Positions 12,501 through 21,605 of a stretch of 64,000 nucleotides of DNA are shown one piece after another. Source of the DNA: CAVVGZ01 sp963747965. Its GTDB lineage: Bacteria; Chloroflexota; Anaerolineae; Anaerolineales; Anaerolineaceae. Location: the NCBI GenBank assembly GCA_963747965.1, contig CAVVGZ010000005.1:124001-188000 (forward strand), written 5' to 3'. A program made the position numbers and the translations under genes. The notes below the pieces were generated by a model. It was not told the origin of the DNA. It worked only from the letters and a program-made list of their open reading frames with translations, and searched no databases. Positions within the stretch are counted from its first letter, which is position 1. Every line of letters begins with the position of its first letter.

Positions 12501-12926
12501 CCTGGTATGGTTCCCCGTCAATAACTTTTAAAACTAGTCCTGAAGGCTTCATGTCGTCTGATCAGATATTGCAGGGATTTCTCCAAGGCAGAAATATCGA
12601 GTTCTCCCATCAAACTGGTAGACTATCAGTGATTATTATAGGTATTACTCATCCCCTCCAACTGGTACTGTAGCCAAAGCGCCTGCTGGGCAAACGAGAG
12701 CGGGATGGGCTGGCTGCGATCCACACGCTGTATCGGGAAATTCTTATAAGCGAATTGCCTGTTGAGCGAGGAGGAAAGCGATAATCTCATCCTTCCTTTC
12801 ATGCAGTTGGGATTGGATTTCTGGCGATAGGGAGTTTCTGGGAGCACTGATCTTCAGGTTATCATCCTCAACCTGGACCGTGATCCCTTGTTGATGTAAT
12901 GAGAAAAGGAAATCAGATACGTTCAT
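9509..12926 (-). CDS. NRPS subunit: docking-C-A-PCP, heavily frame-broken
   Basis: Single-module subunit with ATGA overlaps at both ends. The docking domain is identical to that of the terminal subunit. The condensation domain (HHIITDGW near 12330) belongs to the long repeat. The adenylation domain (about 11550-9900) is readable only in pieces: TYQEINKRANQIAHYL, YTSGSTGKSKG near 10870, TFDVSVF near 10750, LYGPTETT near 10460 and FLGRTDNQVKIRGYR near 10130. The carrier site is FFEIGGHS and the tail ends EKTSGQEKFVI, unlike the other two tails. At least ten frame changes occur in 3.4 kb, the worst stretch in the window, so the substrate cannot be predicted. Comparison with the repeat copy shows several changes to be single inserted bases (near 12750, 12525, 12155 and 12005). 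It is either a decaying gene or a poorly resolved repeat. Confidence 0.75.
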
Positions 12927-13630
12927 AAATGAAAACTGTCCATTTCACCATCATTATCCCTGACACCGGAATTAGGTTTTTGATAAAATCGTTCAAAATC
13001 AACCTGTGTGGCAAGATCTGACAAGCGTGAAAATTCAAAAATTCTTCGAACAGGTACGGTGATCTCAAATTCATGCTCGATGCGCGCCATAACCCGTATT
13101 GCCGATAAAGAATTTCCTCCAATTTCAAAGAAATTATCTTCTACGCTTACCCGGGGTATACCGAGTACATCCCCCCAGATTTTTGACAGGGTATGTTCTG
13201 TCTGGCTGCGCGGTGCAATATACCCTTGATTCACCAATATGCTTGTTTCTGGAGCAGGAAACGCCTTTCTATTGATCTTCCCTGTAACAGTCAGCGGGAA
13301 GGCATCCATCTGGATAAATGCAGATGGAACCATGTATTCAGGCAATTTCTCCCGCAGGTAAGCCCGCAGTTTATTTGCATCCAAGGATACACCGGGAACC
13401 GGAATAATGTAGGCCGCCAGGAATTTATCTCCCGGGTGATCCTCCCGCATTATCACAACCGCATGGCGGACATCGGGATGCTCCCCCAGCACAACTTCAA
13501 TCTCCCCCAGTTCGATGCGGTAACCGCGGACTTTAACCTGGTTATCCATGCGTCCCAGAAATTCAATGTTGCCGTCCGGAAGCCAACGTCCCAGGTCTCC
13601 GGTACGATATATACGACCGCCGAATACGAA
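12010..13630. repeat. Long direct repeat, copy B
   Basis: Second copy of the repeat at 5240-6850, with weaker similarity running on to about 11370. The upstream half (adenylation tail and carrier, 12923-13630) is in frame here. The condensation half carries extra bases near 12750, 12525, 12155 and 12005. The two halves of the repeat are therefore intact in opposite copies, which allows each indel to be recognised. Confidence 0.88.
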
Positions 13631-16180
13631 TGGGTCTGGAAGGAATCTTTCTGAAGTAAGTACAGGCTGGTTCAGGTATCCAGGTCCGACTGCAATGCCA
13701 CCTATATAGAGTTCACCCCTCACCCCGACAGGAACCGGATGATGATATTGGTCAAGCACATATACCCGTACGTTGTCGATCGGTTTTCCGATTGGAACAC
13801 TCTGGACTCCCTCCGGAAGTTCAACCGGTATCGGATAGAGTGCCGATACCATGCTGCATTCGGATGGTCCATATTGATTGACAATTTGCACGACCATCCC
13901 ATAAGCCTTTCTAACAAGTTCGACATCGGCGGCAAGCAAGGTTTCACCACTTGGCATAATCAATCTTAAGTGATTCGCTGCGATTGTGCTTTCTGATGCA
14001 GAAATGGCCAAGGCTCTTAACATCGTAGGGACAATGCTCAAAATACAGGTGACTTGTTGTTCTACAATTGCTTTGTTGATATACCCCGGATTGTGCATCT
14101 GGTCATCATCCATCAGAACGATGGTACCTCCAAAGGACAATACCCCCAATGTGTCCCGAAAGGACAAATCGAAGGAAACGGGCGAAAATTGAATCACCCG
14201 ATCTCCCGGTTGCAGGTGAAAAGTCTTGATGAGATGATTAATATAATTCAAGACTCCGCGCTGAATATTAATAACCCCTTTTGGACGCCCTGTGGAACCG
14301 GATGTATAGGTTATATAAATGGGTGCATCCAGATCGGTCCCTCCAAAGACAGTTTGGACCGGGGAGGCCTGGATTGCTCCGGCTTCGTCATCCAGAAAAA
14401 TTCTCTTAAACTTGGCCGGGATTTTATTCATTAAGGATGAATGTGTGATGACGATTGCAGGATTTGTATTATCCAGCGTGATATCCAGGCGGTTAGCAGG
14501 ATGTGATGGATCAAGGGGGACACAGGTGCCGCCTATCTTCAGGATTGCAAGTTGTGCCACTAGCAGGTATTCAGAGCGCGGCAGGAAGATTCCAACCGGA
14601 TTCCCAGGCTTAACCCCTCTTGCAACAAGATATTCCGCCAGTTGGTTGGCGCTCTGTTCAAGGTCGAAGTATCTCAATGATCTGCCGTTACATATAACAG
14701 CCGGAAAATCCGGATTCTTTGAAGCATGTTCGGAAATCAATTCATGGATGCACTTTTGTGGAAAGTCACACTGGGTCCCATTCCAATCAATAAGGAATCG
14801 CCGCTGTTCGGATGGGCTCAACATTTCCAATTCGGAGACTGGCCGCTCGGGTATCTTCATCAGGGAGGTTAAGATGTTCTGAAAATGGTTGCCCATTTGC
14901 ACAACGGTAGTTTGATTAAAAGATCTGTGTTATAACGCACCGCCGCACTGAAATGCTCCCCTTCATCCCCCAGCTCTAATGAAATGTCAAAGGGGGTAGA
15001 GGTATGATCCAACAATAAATTCTCCACCTCCAGCCCGTCAGTAGCGGTTAATCGTTTTGGGACATTTCTCATGTTGATCAAAACCTGGAAAATTGGTGTG
15101 CGGCTCAGATCACGCCTTGGTGCAAGTTCAGCAACAAGAGTTTCAAAGGGAAGTAGCCTGCCAGGTGAAGGCATCCAGAATCACGCTGCGGACCTGTTTA
15201 AGCAATTCACGTACGATTGGATTTCCGCTAAAATTCAGGCGAACTGGCAGGACATTGACGAATAATCCCAACAGCCCATCCAGTTCCGGGCGCGGGCGGT
15301 TGGCAAATGGGCAGCCGAGGATGATGTCCTCCTGACCTGAATAGCGCATTAACAAGATTGCGTATGCTGCCAGTAACAGGTGGAAGGGTGTCAAACGTTC
15401 ATTCCGGCAAAACTCCTTGACTTTCGCAGATAAATCCAGTGATAGATCGAAGTGATAGCAAGCGCCATGATTCGTTTGTATAGCCGGGCGTGGTTTATCG
15501 GTGGGAAGTTCTAAGGTTGGCATTTCGCCGGAAAGAATATCCTTCCAATGTTCGATGAATGCTCCCCTGGCCTCTCCTTTGAGCCATTCATTTAGAGAAA
15601 TTGCATAATCGGAATATTGGACCGTTAAATCAGGCAGGATACAGGGCTTACCCAACTTGCAGGCATCGTACAACAGGATTAAATCCCTGATGAAGATATT
15701 TTGTGACCAGGAATCAAAGTTGATATGATGGATGCCAACATAAAGATAATCTACTTGAGGTCCGGCACGGAGAAAGGTGAAGCGCCTGGAGGGGGCCCGC
15801 TCAATATTGTAAGGAATTTTCTCATTTTCAGCAGCATATTGTTGGATAGCGGTTTTGCGTTCATCTTCCGGCAAGGTCGAATAATCTTCCACCGGTAGGG
15901 AAAATGGCTCGAAGGGAAGGATGACTTGCGATGGTATTCCCCCCTGGCTCGGATAGATCGTTCGCAGGATCTCATGGCGGAGAACCAACATATTCAATGC
16001 CTGTTCCAGGAATTTTTGTTCTACCCCACCGGTCAATTTGAATAGGAAAGAGGAATTATAAGTGACCGAATTCGGATAGAGCTGCTGGAGGAACCAAAGG
16101 CTTGCCTGCGCTGGAGATAGTAGCGCTTTGGTTTGGTAGCGGCGCTGAATGAGGGGGAGGGAAAGTAACGTATGTGCCAG
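12923..16180 (-). CDS. NRPS first elongation subunit: C-A-PCP, frame broken
   Basis: It has a condensation domain (about 16150-14930), an adenylation domain intact over 14902-13240, and a carrier (FFEIGGNS) with the tail RDNDGEMDSFHL. The condensation motif is HHINFDSW, with Ser replacing the usual Gly, as may suit an acceptor of a non-peptide acyl donor. The adenylation cores are YTSGSTGRPKG, FDLSFRD, NQYGPSEC and YRTGDLGRWLPDG. Specificity residues by eye are D-L-R-S-M-S-Q-M-V-K, which I cannot assign. Unlike the next three subunits it has no docking domain and no convincing start codon; the frame opens just after the loader's end. It may therefore be fused to the loader by an unresolved indel. 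Breaks are near 15150 and 14918; the latter restores NQTTVVQMGNHF if one T is added to a T run on the coding strand. Confidence 0.82.
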
Positions 16181-16181
16181 A

Positions 16182-17997
16182 TTACACTCCAGTATTCAAT
16201 TTAGTCTGAACAACCCTGGCCATCATTGCTATTGTTGGAGAATCAAAAATATCGCTGATGATTAAATCCGTTCCGAATTTTTCGTTAATAACCATCAAAA
16301 TACGCGCTGCCTGCAAGGATTCACCACCAAGAACAAGGAAATCGTCGTGGACTCCAACCTGTTGTTTACCCAAAACCTGCTGCCAGATGGATTGGATGCT
16401 AACCTCAACCGGTGTTAGGGGTGCATATTCACCACCTGCTTCCCTGGTCTTTAATGCATCCAACTCTGTTTTTAGTCTATCAGCCATCCCAATACGTTGA
16501 ATCTTACCAATAGAGTTCTTAGGAATTTCATTTAAGAAGACAATCTGCCGCGGCACCTTAAAATCTGCCAGATGTGAAGCGGCAAACCGCCGCAATTCCT
16601 GCATCGAAATCCCCAGGTAAGGATACAAAACCACTGCTGCAGCTACTTCCTCCCCCAGCATGGGATGCGGAATCCCAAAAACCGCGGCCTGCTTGACAGC
16701 AGGATGGCGTAAAAGCACCTCCTCTACCTGGTAGGGGGATATCTTTTCGCCGCCGCGATTGATAAGCTCCTTCAGTCGTCCCTGAATAAAGAGGTAACCT
16801 TCTGCATCAAGGATCCCGCAGTCTCCGGTTCGCAGCCAACCATCCACAAAAGTGGAGCAGTTCGCCTCAGGATTATTTTCGTATCCTGAAATGACATTCT
16901 CTCCGAAAATGGCAATCTCGCCCAATGTATTATCCGGTAACATTTTGCCGCTCTCGTCCAGGATGCAGACGCTTGTTGTACCGGTTGGCATTCCCACCGA
17001 CCCGAACTTGTGCGTACGTGGCGGCATTGGATTGCTGGCTATTTGGTGTGCAGCCTCCGTCATGCCGTAGGCTTCCAGCACAGGCGCACCGAACGCTTTT
17101 TCCAATCCCTCGGCTACAACCTGAGGCATTGCTGAGGAACTTGAGCGGATAAAACGGAGTTTTATCAATGCTGTAATTTCGGGTTTATGCAGCGCCTGCT
17201 CAAGAATGACCTGTTGTAAGGCTGGTACCGCTGTATACCAGGTTGGCTTTAATTCTACCATCCAATCCAGCACTTGATCCTGACGCAAACCCGGTGCGCA
17301 GATGATACTGCCACCCGTTGCCAGTGTAGCCGATAAAGCGGCCATTATCCCATGGATATGGAAGAGCGGCATCATGTTTAACACCCGGTCGGTCGGTCCG
17401 AGATGATACGTCCTGGCAATGTTGTGGATGGAATAAGTGATATTCCGCTGGGTGAGCGGAACGATTTTTGGACGGGAGGTTGTACCCGACGTGTGAAGGA
17501 TAAGCGCAACATCATTATGTGACGAGAATTCCAAATGAATTCGCCGATGAGTCTTCGACGAAGTCTGATGTGAGTGTGAACACACCTGGCTGTACAGGAT
17601 CCGGTTGGATCTCCAATATGGGAATTCCCAATTGTGCGGCTGCATAACGGGCAGGAGTGGAATCGCCGGCGGGAAGAATCAGTGCCTTGACACGCAGGTC
17701 GTTCAAATAATATTCGAATTCCCCTGCAGAGTAAGCTGGGTTAAGCGGTGCGCAGGTACAAACTGCAGAAACCGCCAGATAGGTTGTCGCCATTTCAGGA
17801 CCGTTAGGCAGTGCCACAGCTATCCGGTCACCGCGATTTAACCCAAGCTGGATCAATTGCATACAGACAGCCCGCAAATGACTTACTAACTGTCGATAAG
17901 TAGTGAAATGATTCATTGTGGAAACCAATGCAGGAGCATCACCGTTTACGGATGCCTGGTCAAGAATTAAATTAAATAAAGTTGGCAGAATTGACAT
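16182..17997 (-). CDS. AMP-ligase/carrier loading protein of the NRPS line
   Basis: About 605 residues if one frame break is repaired. An acyl/aryl-AMP ligase domain resembles the oxalate-CoA ligase/4-coumarate ligase group (PLNPAYSAGEFEYYL, LHTSGTTSRPKIVPLTQ, EAYGMTEAAHQ, WLRTGDCG, NRGGEKISPYQVEEVL, catalytic Lys in NSIGKIQRIG). It is followed by a carrier domain whose phosphopantetheine site is DDFLVLGGES. The likely role is to adenylate a carboxylic acid and load it in cis as the starter unit. The acid is unknown. ATG 17997 is the start. The frame break is near 17530: removing one G gives SFEFSSHND and joins the two halves. It lies first in the NRPS transcription unit. No strong promoter is obvious upstream; a TATAAT exists at 18077-18082 (minus) without a good -35. 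Confidence 0.85.
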
Positions 17998-18000
17998 TCA

Positions 18001-18732
18001 ATCTCTTAAAAATTTTTATTGTGGTCACACCAATTCCGGTGGATTTGGGAAAATATTATGAATACTTGGTAAAAAAATTATATCAAATTCCACCAAAATT
18101 TATCGCGGGCATGCAGGGAATGAATATACGCCTCAATTGTGGAGGTAATACGATTGAAACCTTCACGGATAACGGTACGTAAGGTATTCTCCCACCTGAG
18201 GGGTAAGCCAGGGAACTCAAAATCTGCTGACGCGATTTTGGTTTTTAGCCGTCTACAGTATTCCTAAAGTACATTTTGTCCATATAAAACAAGCAAATTA
18301 GCAGATTTTATTGTTCATTAATTTATTATTTTATAATATTTATACAGGATTGCTTCTAATTTCCACATCCCGAAAAGTCATCATTCTACGGAGGGGATGC
18401 TCTTCGACATACTGGTACTAACCGGTGCTTTCGGATGGAATTTTAGATCCATGAGACCTGGGGAAAAAAAGAAAATATAGATATATTAATTAGTGATCCA
18501 CCGAAACTTGTTGCTGAGAAATTGGAAATGTTGTTGGTCACCCCATTTTGGACCTGTCATCATTGAAAAAATGCCAGGTGATATTTCGATTTGTGATTTA
18601 TTTGACGTTTGTTCAGGAATAAACAGGTGTTGGGTTGGTTATCATATGGCGATATAATTCATTACAGGTACTCGAAGACGTATTATTAGACCTGGATTAA
18701 TATAATTCATTCATCACTGAGGAATACTATTT
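18001..18732. other. AT-rich intergenic region with a coding-like fragment
   Basis: It separates the divergent NRPS and CDF genes. No RNA gene or mobile element is visible. A short frame at about 18532-18657 (plus) reads like real protein (GPVIIEKMPGDISICDLF) but has no start and no recognised family, so it may be a gene remnant. The rest is very AT-rich, particularly 18290-18360. Confidence 0.4.
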
Positions 18733-19650
18733 ATGGAAAATACACCGGACCATCCAGTTAATCTCACCCGTTATGCCTGGCTTTCGATCGGGGCCGCAGT
18801 AGTGACCATATCAATGAAAGCCACAGCCTATACCCTCACTGGCTCGGTTGGTATGCTGTCGGATGCCCTGGAATCGTTGGTCAACCTGGCAGCAGCAATT
18901 GTAGCCTTGATATCCCTCAGGATTCTCATACGTCCGGCAAATGATGAATTTACCTTTGGATTTTCCAAAGTTGAATATTTCTCCAGCGGTTTCGAGGGGG
19001 GAATGATTCTTATTGCTTCGGTTAGCATCATCATCAGCGCTCTGCCGCGCTTGATTAATCCGGTTCCATTGGAGCAGGTGGGGCTTGGCCTGCTGATCTC
19101 AGTAATTGCTTCGCTGATCAATCTGGGTGTGGCACTGGTCTTAATGCGCGCTGGAAAACGTTACAATTCGATTACCCTGGAAGCGGATGCGCGTCACCTG
19201 ATGACTGATGTATGGACCACCGGCGGTGTATTAATTGGTGTTGTCCTTGTATCAATGACAGGCTTCCTGCGCCTGGATCCGCTGATCGCCTTGGCTGTCG
19301 CAGTCAATATCCTGTTTACTGGATATCGCTTACTTGTCCGTTCAGGCCGGGGGTTGATGGATGTCTCCTTACCCGCCGAAGAGGTCGCCGAGGTAAAATC
19401 AATTCTGGATACATACCAAACCGATGGGGTTCGCTACCATGCACTGCGCTCCCGGCAGGCAGCGGCGCGCAAATTCATGGTCGTGCATCTACTTGTCCCG
19501 GGAAATTGGACAGTCCGTCAGGGTCACCAGGTTGCAGAGCAGATCGAAACCCGGATCATCAAGGCAATCCCAAATTCCAATATTGCTACACACATAGAAC
19601 CGGTTGAGGATCCCATCTCCCAGGAAGATATCAACCTCTACCGGGGGTAA
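18733..19650 (+). CDS. Cation diffusion facilitator (CDF) family metal transporter
   Basis: 305 residues, the usual CDF length. It is an inner-membrane proton-coupled exporter of divalent metals such as Zn, Co, Fe or Mn. The TM2 metal-site region is GMLSDALESLVN. The conserved post-TM2 block FTFGFSKVEYFSSGFEGG and the second metal site HLMTD (H-x3-D) in TM5 are present, followed by a soluble C-terminal domain ending in THIEPVEDP. The TM2 site reads SDALES, so the metal preference cannot be deduced with confidence. The start is ATG 18733 with GAGGA eight bases upstream. It is monocistronic, and the adjacent hemerythrin gene may hint at iron biology but is 400 bp away. Confidence 0.92.
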   Translation: MENTPDHPVNLTRYAWLSIGAAVVTISMKATAYTLTGSVGMLSDALESLVNLAAAIVALISLRILIRPANDEFTFGFSKVEYFSSGFEGGMILIASVSIIISALPRLINPVPLEQVGLGLLISVIASLINLGVALVLMRAGKRYNSITLEADARHLMTDVWTTGGVLIGVVLVSMTGFLRLDPLIALAVAVNILFTGYRLLVRSGRGLMDVSLPAEEVAEVKSILDTYQTDGVRYHALRSRQAAARKFMVVHLLVPGNWTVRQGHQVAEQIETRIIKAIPNSNIATHIEPVEDPISQEDINLYRG

Positions 19651-20047
19651 CTGGCCTGCAACTGCAATGGATTTGAAATTCATCAGAATGCCAATAATTT
19701 GCGATACTCCAGCCAGCAGTATCCGGGAACAGAAATTCATGGATATACGAATCTCCTGTTATTCATCAGGATAAATAACCCTGGGGGATGAAATCACAAT
19801 CTTTGTTATCGATAGCAGGAATTTGATAAGTTCACCTTATATCTTTACTGAACCATTTGATTTCTCGAATGGATAATTTAAGTTTTATTAAGATTTTCAT
19901 TCAGCCCAATAGTCATTTCATATGAGTTCTTCCATGAGACATGACCACTGGCCGTAAGAACATTTCATGCAGATGGACCTGTCGAGGAAGCATTCGTAGT
20001 AATATATAACTATCTGAATCGGATTATAAAAGAAAGAGGAGCGAAAA
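19651..20047. other. Intergenic, nothing recognised
   Basis: About 400 bp between the CDF and hemerythrin genes. I see no conserved protein, RNA gene or convincing terminator. The hemerythrin gene has a good ribosome binding site (AGAGGAG at about 20034-20042). Confidence 0.4.
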
Positions 20048-20686
20048 ATGGCAGAACCAATGGATATCATTCTGGCTTTTCATAATGCTTTCCGCAGCGA
20101 CATGGGCATGATTGACACTGCTGCACTCGACACTGCGCGCGGTAAAGCGGGTCTGGCAGCGACGATCGAGCGTTTCCGTTTCTTCAACGAAATGCTGGTC
20201 TGGCATGCCCATGGCGAGGAACAAGCCATCTTCCCCGCCCTTGAAGTCGTCGTCCCTTCGGTAGCCGAGGCGTATGAGATGGATCACCATGGCCTGGATG
20301 CTGCATACGGCACCTTAAACGCTGCAGTGAATGCCCATGATACATTGGATGTTGCCCGTGCCACGGCGGCTTTCAAGTTCCACCTTGACATCCACCTGGG
20401 AAAGGAGGACGCGCATCTGTATCGTCTGGTTAAGGAACGTGTGTCCATGCCCGACCAAATCAAGGCTCTCGGGATTATGTCAAGCGCAGTCCCGCAAGAC
20501 CGGTTCCCTGACGCAATTGCCTGGTTGTTTCCCTTATTGGGAAACAGCGACCGCGTAAACGTTGTCAGTATCTGGCAAAAGATAATGCCTCCTCCGGTAT
20601 TTGACCAGGTGAGCCAGCTTATTCAAAAAGCAATTGGAAGTAATGACTGGGCGGAACTGGCCCGGCGGATTCCCAACCTGACCTGA
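20048..20686 (+). CDS. Hemerythrin HHE domain protein
   Basis: 212 residues. The N-terminal half is a four-helix hemerythrin-like domain with di-iron ligand motifs spread over it: FHNAF, WHAHGEEQAIFP (H-x3-E), EMDHHGLD and FHLDIHLGKEDAHLY. The usual roles are oxygen, NO or iron handling in the cytoplasm. No signal peptide or membrane segment is visible. The C-terminal 80 residues (VPQDRFPDAIAWLFPLLG...) are typical of hemerythrin proteins that end in a helical extension. The gene stands alone with a strong hairpin terminator just after its stop. Codon choice is slightly more GC-rich than that of its neighbours, which could mean transfer or high expression. Confidence 0.88.
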   Translation: MAEPMDIILAFHNAFRSDMGMIDTAALDTARGKAGLAATIERFRFFNEMLVWHAHGEEQAIFPALEVVVPSVAEAYEMDHHGLDAAYGTLNAAVNAHDTLDVARATAAFKFHLDIHLGKEDAHLYRLVKERVSMPDQIKALGIMSSAVPQDRFPDAIAWLFPLLGNSDRVNVVSIWQKIMPPPVFDQVSQLIQKAIGSNDWAELARRIPNLT

Positions 20687-20703
20687 CCAGTGAAGAAGGG
20701 TAA

Positions 20704-20750
20704 ATGGGGGTAAAAAGCGATACTTTACGCTGGATACCCCCATTTTTTTT
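20704..20750 (+). terminator. Rho-independent terminator of the hemerythrin gene
   Basis: ATGGGGGTA (20704-20712) pairs with TACCCCCAT (20735-20743), with an inner AGCG/CGCT pairing, and is followed by a run of T to 20750. It lies 17 bp after the hemerythrin stop. Confidence 0.88.
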
Positions 20751-20902
20751 CTGTTTACACAAGTGATTCAAAATTAATTGATTTGTGTTTCATTGGGGGA
20801 ATTATTGAATTTCTTTGCGGACAGGTGTGCAACTCATCAATATGGCAGCAGAAGGAATATCCGGAATGAATGAATTAAATATCGATTCATTCATAAACAA
20901 AC

Positions 20903-20931
20903 AGCCTATACAAATTTTATTTGTATAGGCT
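20903..20931 (-). terminator. Terminator-like hairpin after tRNA-Lys
   Basis: A perfect 12-bp stem (AGCCTATACAAA / TTTGTATAGGCT) with a 5-nt loop lies 62 bp downstream of tRNA-Lys on the minus strand. It is followed on that strand by a T-rich stretch. Confidence 0.6.
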
Positions 20932-20993
20932 AATGGATACCCGCCAATATTAGGGATTGGTATTTGATGTAAGTATCACTACTATATATTGTG

Positions 20994-21065
20994 TGAGCGC
21001 GAAGGGGCTCGAACCCTTAACCAATGGCTTAAAAGGCCACTGCTCTACCATTGAGCTACGCGCCC
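20994..21065 (-). tRNA. tRNA-Lys (TTT)
   Basis: On the minus strand a full cloverleaf can be drawn: acceptor GGGCGCG/CGCGCTC (one G-T), D arm GCTC...GAGC, anticodon loop CTTTTAA giving TTT, T arm AAGGG-TTCGAGC-CCCTT, discriminator A. CCA is not encoded. Confidence 0.95.
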
Positions 21066-21079
21066 GCAATGAGATTGAA

Positions 21080-21108
21080 ATTCTATCATCTTACTCAGAC
21101 TGCGTCAA
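21080..21108 (-). promoter_or_regulatory. Promoter of tRNA-Lys
   Basis: On the minus strand, TTGACG and TAGAAT are separated by exactly 17 nt. The -10 box is 15 bp before the mature tRNA. Confidence 0.75.
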
Positions 21109-21224
21109 TAAATTTGGCAAAAAAATTTATCGGGCAAATGAAATCCGCCTGCATTCGAAGCAGGATGGATGTTATTAGGGTTGTGGAAACTGACCTCTGC
21201 TCAGACACGGCGTAAAAAATAGTA

Positions 21225-21253
21225 TTGATTTTTTTTTGGAAGGATGCTATACT
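21225..21253 (+). promoter_or_regulatory. Promoter of the tRNA-Gly/tRNA-Cys unit
   Basis: TTGATT (21225-21230), a 17-nt spacer and TATACT (21248-21253) with a TGC extended -10 just before. The tRNA-Gly begins 35 bp downstream. Confidence 0.78.
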
Positions 21254-21287
21254 TTAGGGCACATTAACAAAAGGTCACTTTTAAGAT

Positions 21288-21360
21288 GCGGGCGTGGTTC
21301 AGTTGGTAGAATGTCTCCTTGCCAAGGAGAAGGTCACGGGTTCGAATCCCGTCGCCCGCT
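21288..21360 (+). tRNA. tRNA-Gly (GCC)
   Basis: Cloverleaf with acceptor GCGGGCG/CGCCCGC, anticodon loop TTGCCAA (GCC), T arm CGGGT-TCGAATC-CCGTC region and discriminator T. CCA is not encoded. It is followed 34 bp later by tRNA-Cys in the same transcript. Confidence 0.95.
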
Positions 21361-21394
21361 CTTTCTATCCAGATTCATAGACATATATCATCAT

Positions 21395-21465
21395 GGCGAC
21401 GTGGCCAAGTGGAAAGGCAAGGGTCTGCAAAACCCTTATCACGGGTTCAAATCCCGTCGTCGCCT
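21395..21465 (+). tRNA. tRNA-Cys (GCA)
   Basis: Acceptor GGCGACG/CGTCGCC, anticodon loop CTGCAAA (GCA), T arm ACGGG-TTCAAAT-CCCGT and discriminator T as expected for Cys. The last bases of the gene recur 120 bp downstream together with the terminator. Confidence 0.95.
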
Positions 21466-21476
21466 CTTATAAAATC

Positions 21477-21505
21477 TAACGGGTAAAAAGTTGCCCGTTA
21501 TTTTA
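21477..21505 (+). terminator. Terminator of the tRNA-Gly/tRNA-Cys transcript
   Basis: TAACGGG (21477-21483) pairs with CCCGTTA (21494-21500), followed by TTTTA. It sits 11 bp after tRNA-Cys. Confidence 0.82.
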
Positions 21506-21520
21506 TATCCGGGATTACCA

Positions 21521-21544
21521 TCGAGGTACAGGCAAAACCAGCCG
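21521..21544. repeat. 24-bp direct repeat, copy 1
   Basis: TCGAGGTACAGGCAAAACCA plus GCCG, repeated exactly at 21565-21588. It lies between the two copies of the terminator. Confidence 0.9.
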
Positions 21545-21564
21545 ATACTCCATTTTTATCACAC

Positions 21565-21588
21565 TCGAGGTACAGGCAAAACCAGCCG
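21565..21588. repeat. 24-bp direct repeat, copy 2
   Basis: Exact copy of 21521-21544. It runs straight into GTCGCCTCC, which resembles the 3' end of tRNA-Cys, and then into the second terminator copy. Confidence 0.9.
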
Positions 21589-21605
21589 TCGCCTCCTAAA
21601 TTATC

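Noticed and set aside
2056..17997. Insertion sequence or phage as cause of the NRPS disruption
   Set aside because: No transposase, inverted ends or target duplications are visible; all breaks are small indels.
17982..18182. Plus-strand ORF of 66 codons
   Set aside because: It overlaps the NRPS loader start and has no recognisable sequence.
20957..21178. ORF of 73 codons
   Set aside because: It is the antisense of tRNA-Lys and its promoter.
21236..21472. Plus-strand ORF of 78 codons
   Set aside because: It runs straight through tRNA-Gly and tRNA-Cys.
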